From: Neurospora intermedia | Lineage: Eukaryota > Ascomycota > Sordariomycetes > Sordariales > Sordariaceae | Direction: 5' to 3' | Assembly (NCBI GenBank): GCA_037102815.1 | Contig: BTPP01000008.1 | Location: 558,001 to 622,000 of the forward strand | Length of the DNA stretch: 64,000 nt | Shown here: positions 48,202 through 60,043 of the stretch, in pieces | How positions within the stretch are numbered: the stretch's first letter is position 1 | Layout: each line of letters starts with the position of its first letter | Translations under genes and position numbers: made by a program | Notes under the pieces: model-generated | Seen by the model: the letters and a program-made list of their open reading frames with translations, nothing else | What the model was told of the DNA's origin: nothing | The model's database searches: none

Positions 48202-50933
48202 GATTGCTATTTCCTACGATCCTCTTGTCGACCCCAAGCTACAAGTAACTAAGACAAAGAGGGAGGAAATGCAGAACGGAGGAAGGTTGGGGAGTTGCTG
48301 CCAGCGGACGGGGGAGGGAAAGGCGTAGCAGTAAGGCCAGCTGAGCGCGGTGACGGTGAAGCAGTGCAGTGTAGGTGAACGGCAACCAGCACAGACTTGT
48401 TACTCCAACGTGCTAGACGACACAATTACCTGAGCTCCTGTAGCAATTCCAACGTTGTTCAAAGCGGGGAAACGAAGCCTTTGACGCAGAGAACGGGGGG
48501 AGAGGAAACAATGAAACACTGAGATGAAAGACTCGAAGAGGGCAGAAGAGCAACAGATAACCTTTTTAAGCGTCTGCGAGACCAAGACGCGGGGAGGTTT
48601 TGGGAGGTAACAAACTCGTTCGCCCGGGTCGCTCGACAGCACCAACTCCCGTCCAAGCTCGAACCCTGGTCTGTAGACCTGTGCAGCAGCTGCTGGAGCT
48701 ACCTACCTTGCCTACCCCAGCCCAGCAAAGGCCCAGTCCAGTCCCATCGACCCCTACCTTCGCGGCTGCGAGGCAGTGTTGTAACAGCTCCGTACAGTGG
48801 CCCAGTGTCCAATACATAACAGGTATGTACACGTCCCAAGGGAAAAGTAACCAGAACGGGGTTTAATCAGGGGCCAAGAAGTTGATTGTGGTGACACGTG
48901 AGAAACGTTGTAGGAGAACCCAATCAGAGGAAGAGGCAGCGCGGCCAGCGAGGCTTACCGTCGGGGCTAGGTTCGGACCATGTTCTGGAAACGGGAAGAG
49001 AGAAAGAAAACGATAATCTGACCAGGGGAGGGACACGCAGGGCACATACTCACGCAGCACTTCATCGGCAGCCTGGACAGGCAAAAAGAAGGAACGGTCA
49101 AGCAGGCAAGGCAGCTCTAGCGCACCTCGCTGCCGGGTACATACGCCAACAAATGGAAAGGTGTGAACCCTGGCTGCGTGGTGGTGATGGTAATAATAAT
49201 GATGGTGGTGGAGCATGGGCTTTAGAAGAACGAGACTCAACGCCATGGAGTGTTTGGGTAGGTTTGTGGCTTTCGATATCCAAAATGGAGGGGGCTGCGG
49301 GGTTTTGGTTGGAAGCTTGGCGCCGCAACTGCATGGATTGCTTTCTACAAGAAAGAGACCTGACCTCGGTCCGCCAAAGAGCAGAAAGACTGCGTTGAAC
49401 GAGGGGAAAATGCACAGCATCAAGGTACCGGGCCACGTACCTGACGGCTGGGCTGCAGACACAACCGCAGACACATGATGCATGGTCGACACTCACTTGA
49501 CTTCATATCTGTGTCGCTTTGTGCTTGTCTGGGGATGCATGTCTTGGGCCCGAGTTGGAGCTCGATAAGTTGGAAGTTGTTTCGAAACATGGAGATAAGA
49601 AGCGGGTATGTATGGATAGCCATTGTAGGTACCTATCCTTCCATTGTTTAAGTTGCACAACGGCAATTGGCAACCCCGAGTGTGCCGGCCGACTGAACCC
49701 GGAACCCCGTATCCACGAGGTTGGATACGGATATAGCATCCACCTTGGAATGCCACCGAAGCTCCTCAACTTCATCATTGTATGGGGATGCCATCGTCAG
49801 ATTTAGAGCCGGGGCTGAGTGCGTCATGGACTATGTATGGCCACGGAGGAGCCGCTGTTGCAGCCGTCTCCATGACATACACATACATACTGGTAGTGTA
49901 ACGATTCTTGTTGCAAAACTGGAAAAGGCGCGTTCTTCAGCTTGTTATCGGAAAACGGCACATGGGCCGGGTTTCCGGGCCGGCCACTTAGGTCTTGTAC
50001 CTGCAGTTGATCGTCCATGGTAGCCAAGAAAAGACCCTCCTCGACCCTGTGGCGCGCGAGGTGTAGGAAAGACGCGGGAGTTGATAACAACCGGACACAT
50101 TCTTTGCGTCTTCTCGTGGTACCTATCCAGCATCGAAGCCAAGGACCCAGCAAGGTCCACACCAAATCCAAAACATCTCAGCGGTAAAATCAGGACTCGG
50201 TCAAGCGGAGCTGGAGAGGTTGGCTGAGGTAGGCTGAGGTTGGGTACATACACAGTAGCTTGGAGTATATGAAACTCACCGCAGAATCCACCTGTAGATG
50301 GAGTTCTGCTTGCTATGTATTGAATCTCCGGCGGCTGACCAACAGTTAGATACGCAAATGAGACTATTCTTGACTCGCCGTGGGAACAAAGGCAATCCAA
50401 TGTTATCGAATTTCGAAATTCGAATCACGAAGTACGGTGCTGAAGCAACGTTGGTATCTAATCTTTGGTCAGCAGACAAGCGACTCCCCCCTTCTCCAAA
50501 ACCTGGAAGCCCATTGTACTATCACAAGTCTTATCGTCCACATTTCCGTCAGTTCTTTATCTGATTGCACCATCATAGGTCGGATATTGGTCAGTGGTGA
50601 TTCAGACCATGTGCTCACCTACCAAATCGGACGGTGATTGGGAAGTTTCACGTGCCTGTGCGTCGAGGTACACAATACGCGTGCTCCGGTCACGCCTTCA
50701 AAGCCACACTGACAAGTGAACTCTCCAGAGCCCGTGGCAGGCATATCGATAAGCGTTGCCTGCCGAGGCCGGCGGGTACCCTGATGGGCCAACTCAACGC
50801 CCGTCGGCGCTATGACAGACAGCAGACTACCTACAGACGAACCGACACCGACATTGCAGTTGCATAGTACATGACATTACATCAGAAGCCATATATTGTT
50901 ACGTATAGTGTTACACATCGGTACGCCTTCGTG
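48202..50933. other. Divergent region upstream of the metallophosphatase
   Basis: About 2.7 kb between the hypothetical gene (-) and the metallophosphatase (+). It contains TAGGTACCTA (49626-49635) and CACGTG sites (48895-48900 and 50649-50654). A 209-codon minus-strand frame (48863-49492) has a histidine/tyrosine run from an ATG/ATT-rich tract and does not look coding. Confidence 0.45.
50649..50654 (+). promoter_or_regulatory. CACGTG E-box upstream of the metallophosphatase
   Basis: A CACGTG hexamer about 280 bases before the start codon. Basic helix-loop-helix factors, including the fungal phosphate regulators of the PHO4/NUC-1 type, bind this core. Other CACGTG copies occur in the window, so this alone does not prove regulation. 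Confidence 0.3.
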
Positions 50934-52820
50934 ATGGCTGTCAAAGCCTCAATCCTTGTCGCCAGTGCCATTGCGACACTGGCACGGGCAGCGCAGCCCG
51001 GAGCTGCATCTCCCATCGCCGCGCCTATGCGAGACCTCGTCTGGGGCAAGCTCAACTTCCTCCACACGACAGACACCCACGGCTGGCATGGCGGTCATCT
51101 TCAAGAAGCACAGTATTCGGCTGACTGGGGTGATTACATATCCTTTGCCGAACATCTTCGCAAAGAAGCAGACGGACAGGGCGTTGATCTACTCCTAGTC
51201 GACACCGGCGATCGCGTCGAAGGAAATGGACTCTACGATGCCTCGAATCCCAAGGGTAAATACTACTATGACATATACCGCGAGCAGGACGTCGACATCA
51301 TATGCACGGGGAACCACGAGCTGTACCATGCCTCGACTGCCGACGGAGAACACCTGCGGACCGTCCCGAACTTCCAGGACAAGTACGTTGCATCCAATCT
51401 GGACTACATCGACCCTAAGACGGGACTGCAGATCCCCATGGCGCAGCGGTACCGCAAGTTCCAGACCAAGAACCAGAAGCTGACCATTGTCGCCATGGGG
51501 TTTCTTTTCGACTTTACCGGAAATGCAAACAACACCGTGGTACAGCCCGTGAGGGAGACCATCAAGGAGCAATGGTTCCAGGACGCCATCAGGGAGAATC
51601 CCGATGTGTTTGTGGTGATTGGTCACGTCGGCGTGAAGATGCCCGAGTTCAAGCAGATCTTCACAGCCATTCGTAAGCAGAATTCTTTCACGCCCATCCT
51701 GTTCTTCGGCGGCCATGTGCACGTGCGTGACGCGACGGCGTATGACTCCAGATCGTTCGCTATCGCCAGCGGCCGTTACTTTGAAACGATCGGTTGGATG
51801 TCGGTGGACGGTGATCTGAAGAGGACAACCAAGGACGTCGTCGCTGCTGCTGTCAATGATGATGAGCCGTCTTCGACGGAGGCCGCGGAATTCTCGTTCC
51901 ACCGTAGGTACATCGACAACAACCTACTGGGCCTCTACTATCACACCGGGTTGAACAAGTCCACATTTCCTACAGACCACGGCCGAAATGTGTCACAAAT
52001 GATCGCCCAGGCCCGTAAGGATCTCGATCTGGACTACACGTTCGGCTGTGCACCAAAGAACCTATGGATGACAAGGGCGCCCTATCCCTCCGAGGACAGC
52101 ATCTACACGTGGCTCGAGAAGGAGGTTCTTCCAGAGATCGCCATCAACGACGACAGGAAAGATGTCCCTCGTCTAGTCATCATGAACACCGGTGCCATCC
52201 GGTTCGATGTCTTCAAGGGCAAATTTACCAAAGATACAACGTATATCATCTCGCCCTTCCTTAGCGTCCTCAACTACATCCCGGACGTCCCCTACGAGGT
52301 TGCCAGTAAAGTTATCGGCTTACTCAACAACGCCGGGCGGATCATGGAGGAGCATGCTCCTATGGATGCTCGATTTATGGCCATCCCGGAGCAGTTCGCT
52401 ATCACACAGGACATTATTCATGAGAAGCCAATGCCTTCCTTCGCGAGTGAGGGTCTTGTGGACGGGCAAAAACCCCTTTCAGGTGATGGCGGCTCTAAGA
52501 AGGAGCCCGTTTTGATCGAAGGCTATACGACAAAGGATGATATTGGTGACGATGGCGATGATGCTATCCACTCTGCCATTGACTTCTATGTCGTGCCTAA
52601 CTGCATCCAGGCCGAAGTTGGGTTCTCGCCCAAGGAGGAGGACGAGAAGCCTGAAAAGGTTGATCTCGTGTTCTTTGACTTCATTCAACCATGGGTCATG
52701 GTTGCGCTGAAGATCTCTGGAGGCGACTACACTAATGATGATGCCAAGAGATATGTCAATGGGACCTTTACGGAATTGATGGCGGGCTGGATTAAGGAGA
52801 ACTGGCCTGCTAACTGTTAG
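50934..52820 (+). CDS. Secreted calcineurin-like metallophosphatase / 5'-nucleotidase family
   Basis: A single exon of 628 residues from the Met at 50934; a Met 21 codons upstream (50871) is in frame but would bury the signal peptide. The N-terminus (MAVKASILVASAIATLARA) is a secretion signal. Metal-binding motifs of the calcineurin-like phosphoesterase fold are all present in order: TDTHGW (46-51), DTGDR (90-94), TGNHE (125-129), IGHVG (about 233) and GGHVH (about 261). A C-terminal domain of the 5'-nucleotidase type follows (RLVIMNTGAIRFD). The layout resembles fungal relatives of the yeast YHR202W protein, thought to act outside the cytosol or in the vacuole. The acidic linker (DDIGDDGDD) near residue 540 is probably disordered. 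The exact substrate is unknown. It converges with ISY1. Confidence 0.88.
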   Translation: MAVKASILVASAIATLARAAQPGAASPIAAPMRDLVWGKLNFLHTTDTHGWHGGHLQEAQYSADWGDYISFAEHLRKEADGQGVDLLLVDTGDRVEGNGLYDASNPKGKYYYDIYREQDVDIICTGNHELYHASTADGEHLRTVPNFQDKYVASNLDYIDPKTGLQIPMAQRYRKFQTKNQKLTIVAMGFLFDFTGNANNTVVQPVRETIKEQWFQDAIRENPDVFVVIGHVGVKMPEFKQIFTAIRKQNSFTPILFFGGHVHVRDATAYDSRSFAIASGRYFETIGWMSVDGDLKRTTKDVVAAAVNDDEPSSTEAAEFSFHRRYIDNNLLGLYYHTGLNKSTFPTDHGRNVSQMIAQARKDLDLDYTFGCAPKNLWMTRAPYPSEDSIYTWLEKEVLPEIAINDDRKDVPRLVIMNTGAIRFDVFKGKFTKDTTYIISPFLSVLNYIPDVPYEVASKVIGLLNNAGRIMEEHAPMDARFMAIPEQFAITQDIIHEKPMPSFASEGLVDGQKPLSGDGGSKKEPVLIEGYTTKDDIGDDGDDAIHSAIDFYVVPNCIQAEVGFSPKEEDEKPEKVDLVFFDFIQPWVMVALKISGGDYTNDDAKRYVNGTFTELMAGWIKENWPANC

Positions 52821-53238
52821 GTACAACAGCCATGTTGTTCATAGTCTCACTGGCATGGGAAACTGAAGGTACGGCGACCTGAGACGGGGCTCGGTCATGC
52901 GGTACGGGATATGTCACATTGGCGTCTATTTCTTGATGACCTGGCTGGATTGTGGGATCGAAGATGAATTATGAACAGGATAATGATTTCAGAATGTAAA
53001 TAACAGTGGTAACATAGAGAATACTGTGCGATGAACGAATATAAACCCAGCACTTGAGCTGAACCTGGTTGTTGAACCCGCCAAAGTATCATGTATCCCA
53101 TTACTTTGCGCCTTAAACGCCGCGCCGTATCCGTGTAAATGCTACAAAACGAACCATCACCATACCCGCGCAACCGACATGTACCCCCTTCTCCTCTTCT
53201 CACAGACCCAATTACAAGTCGTTTCAGTCATAGCCAGG
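52821..53238. other. Convergent 3' region
   Basis: About 0.4 kb between the stops of the metallophosphatase (+) and ISY1 (-). Nothing else is seen. Confidence 0.6.
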
Positions 53239-54037
53239 CTACAACTGATCCAAGAGCCTCCTCCTCCTCCTGTCAATAAGTTCCTGCGCAACCTCTTCCA
53301 TCGTAGGAAGCTCCCACTCCGGCAACGGTTCCCATCCGGGAGGCGGCTCCAATCCCGCCGCCGCCTTCGCCAGGTTCTCAAACGCCTGCCTCTCCCTTGC
53401 CGCCTCATACGCCAACAGCTTCTCGTCCTCCTCGTCCGGCGCATACCCGTAATACGCCGCATCCACCTGTTTCCTCAGATCATCCCTCGTCTCCAACGGC
53501 TTCTCGTCATCCTGCTTCGCCCTCGCCGCCGCCTCAAACAGCTCCTTCACACCAGGTAACTCCCTCGCTCTGCCAAAGTACTTGTACCCCCTCCCTCCAC
53601 CAGGGATCTCCCGCCCGGCTTCGTCGTACACCTTCCCTCCCGAACGCATGTAGTTCGGTCCGCCCAAGTTGCGGATCTGCACCTCCCACATGTGTTTTTC
53701 TCTCATGAGCTTGTTGATCTCATCGTTAAGGTCGCGGATCTGGTAATCGGATAGGGCAGGGTCTTGGATGCGAGACACCTTGCGGGAGATTTCCTTGAGG
53801 ACTTGGCCTCGCCACTTTTCGCATGCGGGGATGCTGTCTTGCTCGGTGATGGAGCGCGGGCGGCGCGTGCGCCCGGCGTCGATGATGCCCAGGTCGGCGG
53901 CTTGCGCTTCGCGAAAGCGGAAGAGCATCGACTGGGCTTTTTCGGAGTTACGTGCCTGGGTTGGGACATTGTTAGTACATGACGAATTGTACAGATGGAA
54001 GAGTCGAACAGTAGGATTATAATCAGGAACATACCAT
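53239..54037 (-). CDS. ISY1: Pre-mRNA splicing factor ISY1
   Basis: Two coding exons: the first holds only the ATG (54035-54037) and the second is 53239-53955, giving 239 residues. ISY1 belongs to the Prp19-associated (NTC) complex and acts in the first splicing step in the nucleus. The start MARNSEKAQSMLFRFREAQ is diagnostic of the family. Other conserved blocks are CEKWRGQVLKEISRKVSRIQD (about 47-67), DLNDEINKLMREK (75-87), RNLGGPNY and GYKYFGRARELPGV. The C-terminus (EVAQELIDRRRRRLLDQL) is a basic helix. The 79 bp intron (53956-54034) has GTATGT, TACTAAC and CCAG. An unspliced frame beginning MSQEQAYLGY is a through-reading artefact. Confidence 0.94.
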
Positions 54038-56845
54038 TTTGGATGATGATTATGGGTTGCGCGGGGGGAATTAGGCGTAGATGGGTATCGTGGTTGATAA
54101 CCTAAGTAAGCTTGCTCCTGAGACAAGGCAACTAGGATCGGCTGGGGATTGAAGGCGCAGTGGGAGGTCTAACTCTGGCCAGCCGTGGATTTTGCGTATT
54201 GCCGGAAATTCGAAGATGATGTACTGGTACAAGACAGAAGGCTGCAAGGCTGTGATGCCTCGTTTGTTTGGTGGTGTGGCGTTTCTGTGATTGTGGCCCG
54301 AGCTCCACTGCAGATGATTAACGGGCGCCGCACTTCGAACGCGTCCTGAATCTCAACTAACCTGCATCCAACAGTCACCAGATTGATTACCTCTCAGCCT
54401 CTACACTTTGAACTTCTCCCATTCGAACGACAAAAATTCACAGCCATCCTCAGAACGTGGGATTCTACTCCATTGCCGCAGTATCGCGCGGCTCTGGAAG
54501 TCACTGCAAACTTGAGAGGTTCGGTTTGGTTTGGCTTCCAGCTGAGTAGCTTCTTTTCTTCCACGTCTGGCGATGCCCGAGGATGCACATCGCTCTTTTT
54601 TGAATGAGCATGCGAACCGACGTCTACCTATGAAGCGAGCCAACCTTCTATCACCATCCTTTTCTATACTTCCATTGGTTCCTTTGTCAATACTTTCAAA
54701 GCTTCATCTTTGCAATTTCAATCTATCAGCGCCTGGCAACAAACCCTCTTCGAATCACAACCACCCCTCCTCAAGTCACGCCTTCAGCTACCTATCACGA
54801 ACTCACTTATCACTTCCTAGTTCCATCACCACTTGTTTCATTTACTCCTGGGGTCCTGCAGTGAAGAAAACCATCACAATTCAGGGTGTCTTGATTCCAC
54901 CGATAGGGGCATCTTCCCTCTTCGAGGAGTCGACGAACCATCTGGCAGAAGATGAAAGCCCAACAAGAACGGATATCTGAGCAGACCTCTTCAAACAACT
55001 CGTACCCCAAAACCTTTTGCTCTACTTCCACCATTCCTACACTCTTCCCCTCCTCTCTTCTCCATCAGTTCACAACCACCCCCCATCCGGACATGTGTAC
55101 ACCTGGTCCTCTGCTCTAGACCTGGTCCGGCTGTAGCCTCGATAGTCTACCCAGCATGAACGTCTCACAGCCAGCCTTATAAATTGCCGAATCCTACCCA
55201 TGGAGTGGTTCTTGGCATAAGTTACGAACCCCTTACTCTGTGGAAGGACCGGGGCTTGGTTGCCGCAAGGCTGGATGTCCCGTTTTGGTTTTCCAAATCG
55301 GGCATCATGTGAGATACGCTCTGCTAGCTGTCGAGGTTATCAGTCGGCCTTGGTCCAGAGCGGCAGGATCATCTTTGCAGGTGTCTGGATGAAGAACAAG
55401 TGTTGGTGTGGCCATCCTTTACACGACTTGGAGTAGCTGGGACACGCACCACGCACCAAGCACTACCATTGCCGCCACGATGCCTGGCTGGGAAAGTTAC
55501 TATCACCGAAACTCACGACTTCACCAGCAAGAGTTCGTGTCCCATCGTTAGTGTGAGGCAGAACAGGTCTCATGTGCTTGCTGCACGAGTATTCCTCTTC
55601 GCGCGAGGTACGTTACCCTACTACACCATGGTCATTGGCGGACTGTCCTCCTGGCTTTTATCACCCCCTCTCCCTACTTCCATCTTTCCCCGTCTCTGTT
55701 TCCATCCCTCAGTTTTCTGTCTGCAGCCCGCAATGACGATAAACCAACGGCCAGAGGTGCGCCGATGCAAAGGATGGTGCTTGCTTCTCTCGCTTTCTGT
55801 TTTCCACGACAGAAGGCTTGTAGGGAAGACAGGGCGCCTTTTCTTTGCGTCTAGAGCAGCACCGATGACGGATAAAATTGTAGTTTTCAATCGGAGGGGG
55901 TTTGCAGGCAGACTTTACACTCTGCCTGGGGGCCTTGGAACCGAGATGGAGGAGAGAGCCTTACACCTTTCCCCTTTTTCTCTTCCCAAACAAAACAATG
56001 AACACGGAGCCCGGTGATGACCGAATTCCAAAAAGCCAAATTTGCAGGCAGCAGAGCTATAGGTCTACAAACAACCTTTCTATCACTGAAAGGAGATTTG
56101 GCTCGTGTTGTCAGTGAGAACTTAAGAGAGCTAATCTGAGGGCCCTCCGTGTCATTGTCATTTGCTGTGTTGTTTTGTTGTTGTTTTTTACTCATTCATT
56201 ATCATTCACCTCCGTCTTTTTCTTTTGGGACGCTGTCTCGGACGAGAGTGTGTAACGCTTTTGCTGACAGAATGTGTACGAACGATCAATACATGTAAAT
56301 ATATGAGCTACTCTCAGGAAACATGCGGTTGAGGTTGGGATGTACGATTGTATCAATAGAGGAAGAAGCAGAATAGTCTTCCTTGATCTTTAGTATACCG
56401 GCCACGATGTCTTCGCTGGTGCTTATTGCTATGTATCTTGACATGACGAATGTAAATGACGGGGACACTGTCCTTGGAAGCTGAGGAATGGAATACAGAT
56501 CCTTGGACTCATATTCGAGTACATGCGTGAACGACTTTCTAATGTAGAAGTGATAAGAAGCCTAGACCTCGATAAGCTCTCTCATATGCAAGTCTTATCA
56601 CCGTGGCAGTGATCTCCGGAAGTATGTACACTAATAATAGCCCATCAAAGGCCCAGACCGTGATCGACCAAAAGGGGACCACCCAGTCCGTAGTTCCCGT
56701 TCCCGTTATCTCCGGGCCGGAGAGCCCGAGGGTCCGGAAGCCCGGGGGTCCGGGCTTGCCGTTCTGCCGGTTCTACGTCAAGTCGGTGGGTCTTTATAAA
56801 CCCACCCACGATTCAGTCAGTTCCATCAGTCGGACAGTCCGATGG

Positions 56846-56965
56846 TTCCCGTTCCGTTCCGTTCCGTATCGTACCGCGTCGCGGAGTGCATCTAGACGGA
56901 CGGACGGACGCTTCCCATCTTTCACCGGACCGGATCAGATCGGATCGGATCGGATCAGGCCCAGA
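56846..56965 (+). repeat. Mixed short tandem arrays (TTCCG, GGAC, GGATC)
   Basis: Three adjacent simple arrays: about four GTTCC/TTCCG units, three GGAC units, and four to five GGATC units near 56931-56956. Confidence 0.7.
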
Positions 56966-57957
56966 TTCACAGAAGCGGGCTGTGCATACAGGGATCTATG
57001 GTATCTGTACGATTTTGCAATGTAATGTTGTAGGGTTCAATAGAGACGGACGGGCTTATTCGTTGTTGTAGTTTCATGCCTGCTGTTGCTGCTGCTGCAA
57101 GACCCTGAAGCTACGCTGTGTTGCTACGAAAAGGACTGGAGGTGGGGCTTGGCGAGGGAAGAGGAGGGAGGGAGGGAGGAAGGGGCGAAATTGATATAGA
57201 GAGGTACCTACCTATCGATTCAGTCGTCAGCGTACCTGACAGGTTGAGAGGCAGTTGAGAAGTTGATAGATCAATAAGTAGTTACCTACCTAAATAACAC
57301 AACGATCGTAAGATAGTGGCGATTTAGCACACGTTCCCCGATGCAAAGATGGGATGCTAAATATTCAACTTTTCGAGGTTAACCAAGAGTGTCTACTTGG
57401 AGTAAGTGGGCGGCGGGATGGTGGATGAGTAGGATGTATATACATAGTACGCAGTACATACGAAGCGAATACGGAAACGCACGATGGATCCATCCCGAGA
57501 AATAGGCTTCATTAAGTTTTTGTCTCCATCAACTTGTTGTTGGCCTTTGCTTCCTTTACGTCTAACCGCTGTTTACAGCACATACTAACAGTATTAACTG
57601 TACCGTACACTCCCGTTCGGACCATCTGGTTAAGACTCGGGTATTGGATCATTACCTGACCACTCACGAACCAGTCAGACCAGAGACAATCATAAAATTC
57701 GGGGACGATGGGGCAGATTTTGGGCTTGGGCTATCCTATCACATCTCAAAGTACCAAATTAACATGCATACGGGTAAGGTAGCTCTGAGGGGCCATGGCT
57801 ATACATGCAAGTGTAACGGTAGCAGTGCAGTGTTAAGAAGCAAATGGGACTGAAGGTCAGGAAAGTTGGGTGGGAGTGTTCATTGTCCCGTTGTGTAGAG
57901 GATGATGGATGATATTATGGAGGATCGTAGATGATTGGGGTATGAGGAGTATGAAGG

Positions 57958-57993
57958 AGCTGGAGGACTGGAGGACTGGATGACTGGATGACT
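57958..57993 (+). repeat. Tandem repeat of about 9 bp (GGAGGACTG / GGATGACTG)
   Basis: Four near-identical units in the gene-poor region. Confidence 0.75.
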
Positions 57994-59654
57994 ATGAGGC
58001 GGGGGGATGTGTGGAGGATGCTGTGATACTTTGAGAGCAATGGGCGAGTGGTAGTCTGGGAAGTTGACACGTGCATGTGGTGGACGATACGGGGGATCTT
58101 TGTATTGTTGTGGGTGATGATCTGGATGGCAGTGGTTGTCATCGACTTGAAATGGAGTTGCACGGAGTTCCGTCAGGGATCACAACAGGGCCCTTGATCG
58201 TATGGGGTTGAGACGTCGATGGGTGCTGAGGATGCGAACATTGAGAGTTGTTGTGTGGTTGAGGAGACAGAACGTTGGAGTTGCAACTGCTACTTGAATG
58301 GCTGGATGATGCTTTCTCCCATTGTATGTGGACAATAACGGGAGAAACCATTCCCGCTTGGCCGGGAAGGGCGGTTTGGGCTTTTTATCGCAAGACAGAT
58401 CGCATGCGGTACTGCCCTATGGCTGACTCGGTCTTTTGGAAACAGATTGGTGCACATCGTTGGTTGTGTTGTTATTTTCGGGTTGAGCGATCGTTTCGGG
58501 TAGCATTGCCGCAAACTCCATACCCCTTGTCACTGCCGGGGCCGATGACGACGATGAAAGGAAAATCGGCGTGTCTCTATCGGTGACCGTCGGTCCAAGT
58601 TGGAGAACGATTACGAGGAGACAGTGGCGATGCTGTTGCGTCAGGGATGACGGGTTGAAATGGAAATGGGAGAAAGCGAGAGGAAAACGCGAAGCAGGGT
58701 TTCGAATTATGCTGATGGGATATGGCATCTGCCCAGGAGACATCCGAGGCCTGCTTGCCGTTTGCTCTATCGACTTACAGTTTTTGACATATGCTCTGCG
58801 GAAGAAGAGCAGCTAGCTGTTGCTACTTTGTCCAATCCTAGCTGTCCCGCGCCTTACCCCTCTCCTCCCTTTGTTTTCTAGCTGCATTCTTTCCTCATCC
58901 GTGCTTTCCTTTGTCTCTAATAATTTTGGTTGCGGTGGGCTGGCGTATTGGGCGCCAGCGTGTGTTCTAGAACTCCTGGAGGGCGGCTCGATCTTCGAAG
59001 GATGAAACGCCATTTGCTAATGCTATCTCCGATGCTTGTTATCAAGCGCATGTAAGTTGTGAGGCGATGTTGGGATGCGTGGTACGTAACTTTGAGAAAG
59101 AGCTCTCTTACCTTCCTTAGTCTTGGAAACTTGGGTGCATTACATGCAAGTCGGCAGTATAACATACTGCTGACTATGATGTTACCACCCAATCATCTAA
59201 CAGTGGATTTACATATCCCGTACGGAAACGACAGGAAGCGCTGCTGGATCTCTGCTGCTGGTACCAGTTGTTGGCCCTTGCCCTGTTGGCGTTGCCATGA
59301 CCATGACCTTGCCAATTGACCTCCTTCCTCCTCCTCCTCGCCTTCCTGAGGCTTGTATAATAGTCTGCTTGGTCCCCTTTTCCTAGGTAGCTCCCGACAC
59401 CTTGCTTCTTGATCTGGTCAAGCTTCGGCTTATAGACATCTTGATTGCCGCCCTTTCCCTTGTATTGTTCTTCATCAACCATATCATAGACATTCCACTC
59501 GACACCATCCGACAGCATCGTCTTTCCTATTCAGTCAATCTTCCTCTGTTATCGGTTATTCGCTTTGCGTCTAAAACAGCGACCCCGTCCAGACCTCTCG
59601 ATTGCTTTCCACCTGATAGATCCTACAACATCTGAACATTTGCCAGCAGACGAG

Positions 59655-60043
59655 ATGGACGGATGTTATTGCGCAAACTATTACGTTAGTCCACACCCTA
59701 CTCAACCACGGCGTCCAGGTGTTGACCTGACCTTTTGCAGGGTTCGATCCGTTGCAACAATGTGGTAATGAAGTTCGGTGACCGATGCAAGATGTGCATG
59801 GTAGGTAGCTCCATGTGATGAGGACTCGGTGTGGACAAAGAATGGCGAGCTGACTTGTTCCCTTCCACCTCGTAGTTGCAAAAGAGCGGTGCTTCACTCA
59901 GCCGTGGTCTCCTACCCGAGCATATGGACCTCTGGATAGGATCCTCTTCGACGCGACTGGCTAAGAACAGGGCTAGTTCTAGGAGTAGCTCTCAAAGTTC
60001 AGCGAGGTCTTCGCAGCAGTCGTTGTTAGACAGAAGGCAGTGA
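59655..60043 (+). CDS. Small cysteine-bearing protein, three exons, unknown function
   Basis: Built from splice signals: exons 59655-59684, 59741-59800 and 59876-60043 join with no phase conflict into an 85-residue frame. Intron 1 (56 bp) has GTTAGT and TTTTGCAG; intron 2 (75 bp) has GTAGGT, a CTGAC branch and TCGTAG. The protein begins MDGCYCANYY and continues GSIRCNNVVMKFGDRCKMCM, so five Cys lie within 30 residues in a CxC…C…CxxC spacing that could bind a metal. The rest is Ser/Arg-rich (RASSRSSSQSSARSSQQS). Short fungal proteins with a CxC and an FG-[DE]-RC-x-x-C motif are, as I recall, common in Sordariomycetes, but no function is known to me. There is no signal peptide. An in-frame upstream Met at 59565 would add 30 residues. 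Confidence 0.55.

Larger units (their letters stand above)
54038..59654. other. 5.6 kb gene-poor region
   Basis: No frame with recognisable protein features was found. The interval 54640-55100 on the plus strand is CT-rich with short AUG frames and resembles a long fungal 5' leader, yet no convincing coding exon follows. Simple arrays lie at about 56850-56965 and 57958-57993. TACCTA motifs occur at 57205-57214 and 57283-57292. A non-coding RNA or a short multi-exon gene could be hidden here. Confidence 0.4.

Noticed and set aside
48863-49492. A 209-codon minus-strand frame
   Set aside because: It contains a low-complexity His/Tyr run and no conserved feature, and there is no plausible start context.
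55400-56017. A 205-codon plus-strand frame in the gene-poor region
   Set aside because: No conserved motif, mixed composition and several competing frames on the other strand.
59741-59760. GGTTCGATCC resembling a tRNA B box
   Set aside because: There is no cloverleaf around it, and the sequence is better explained as an exon of the small Cys protein gene.
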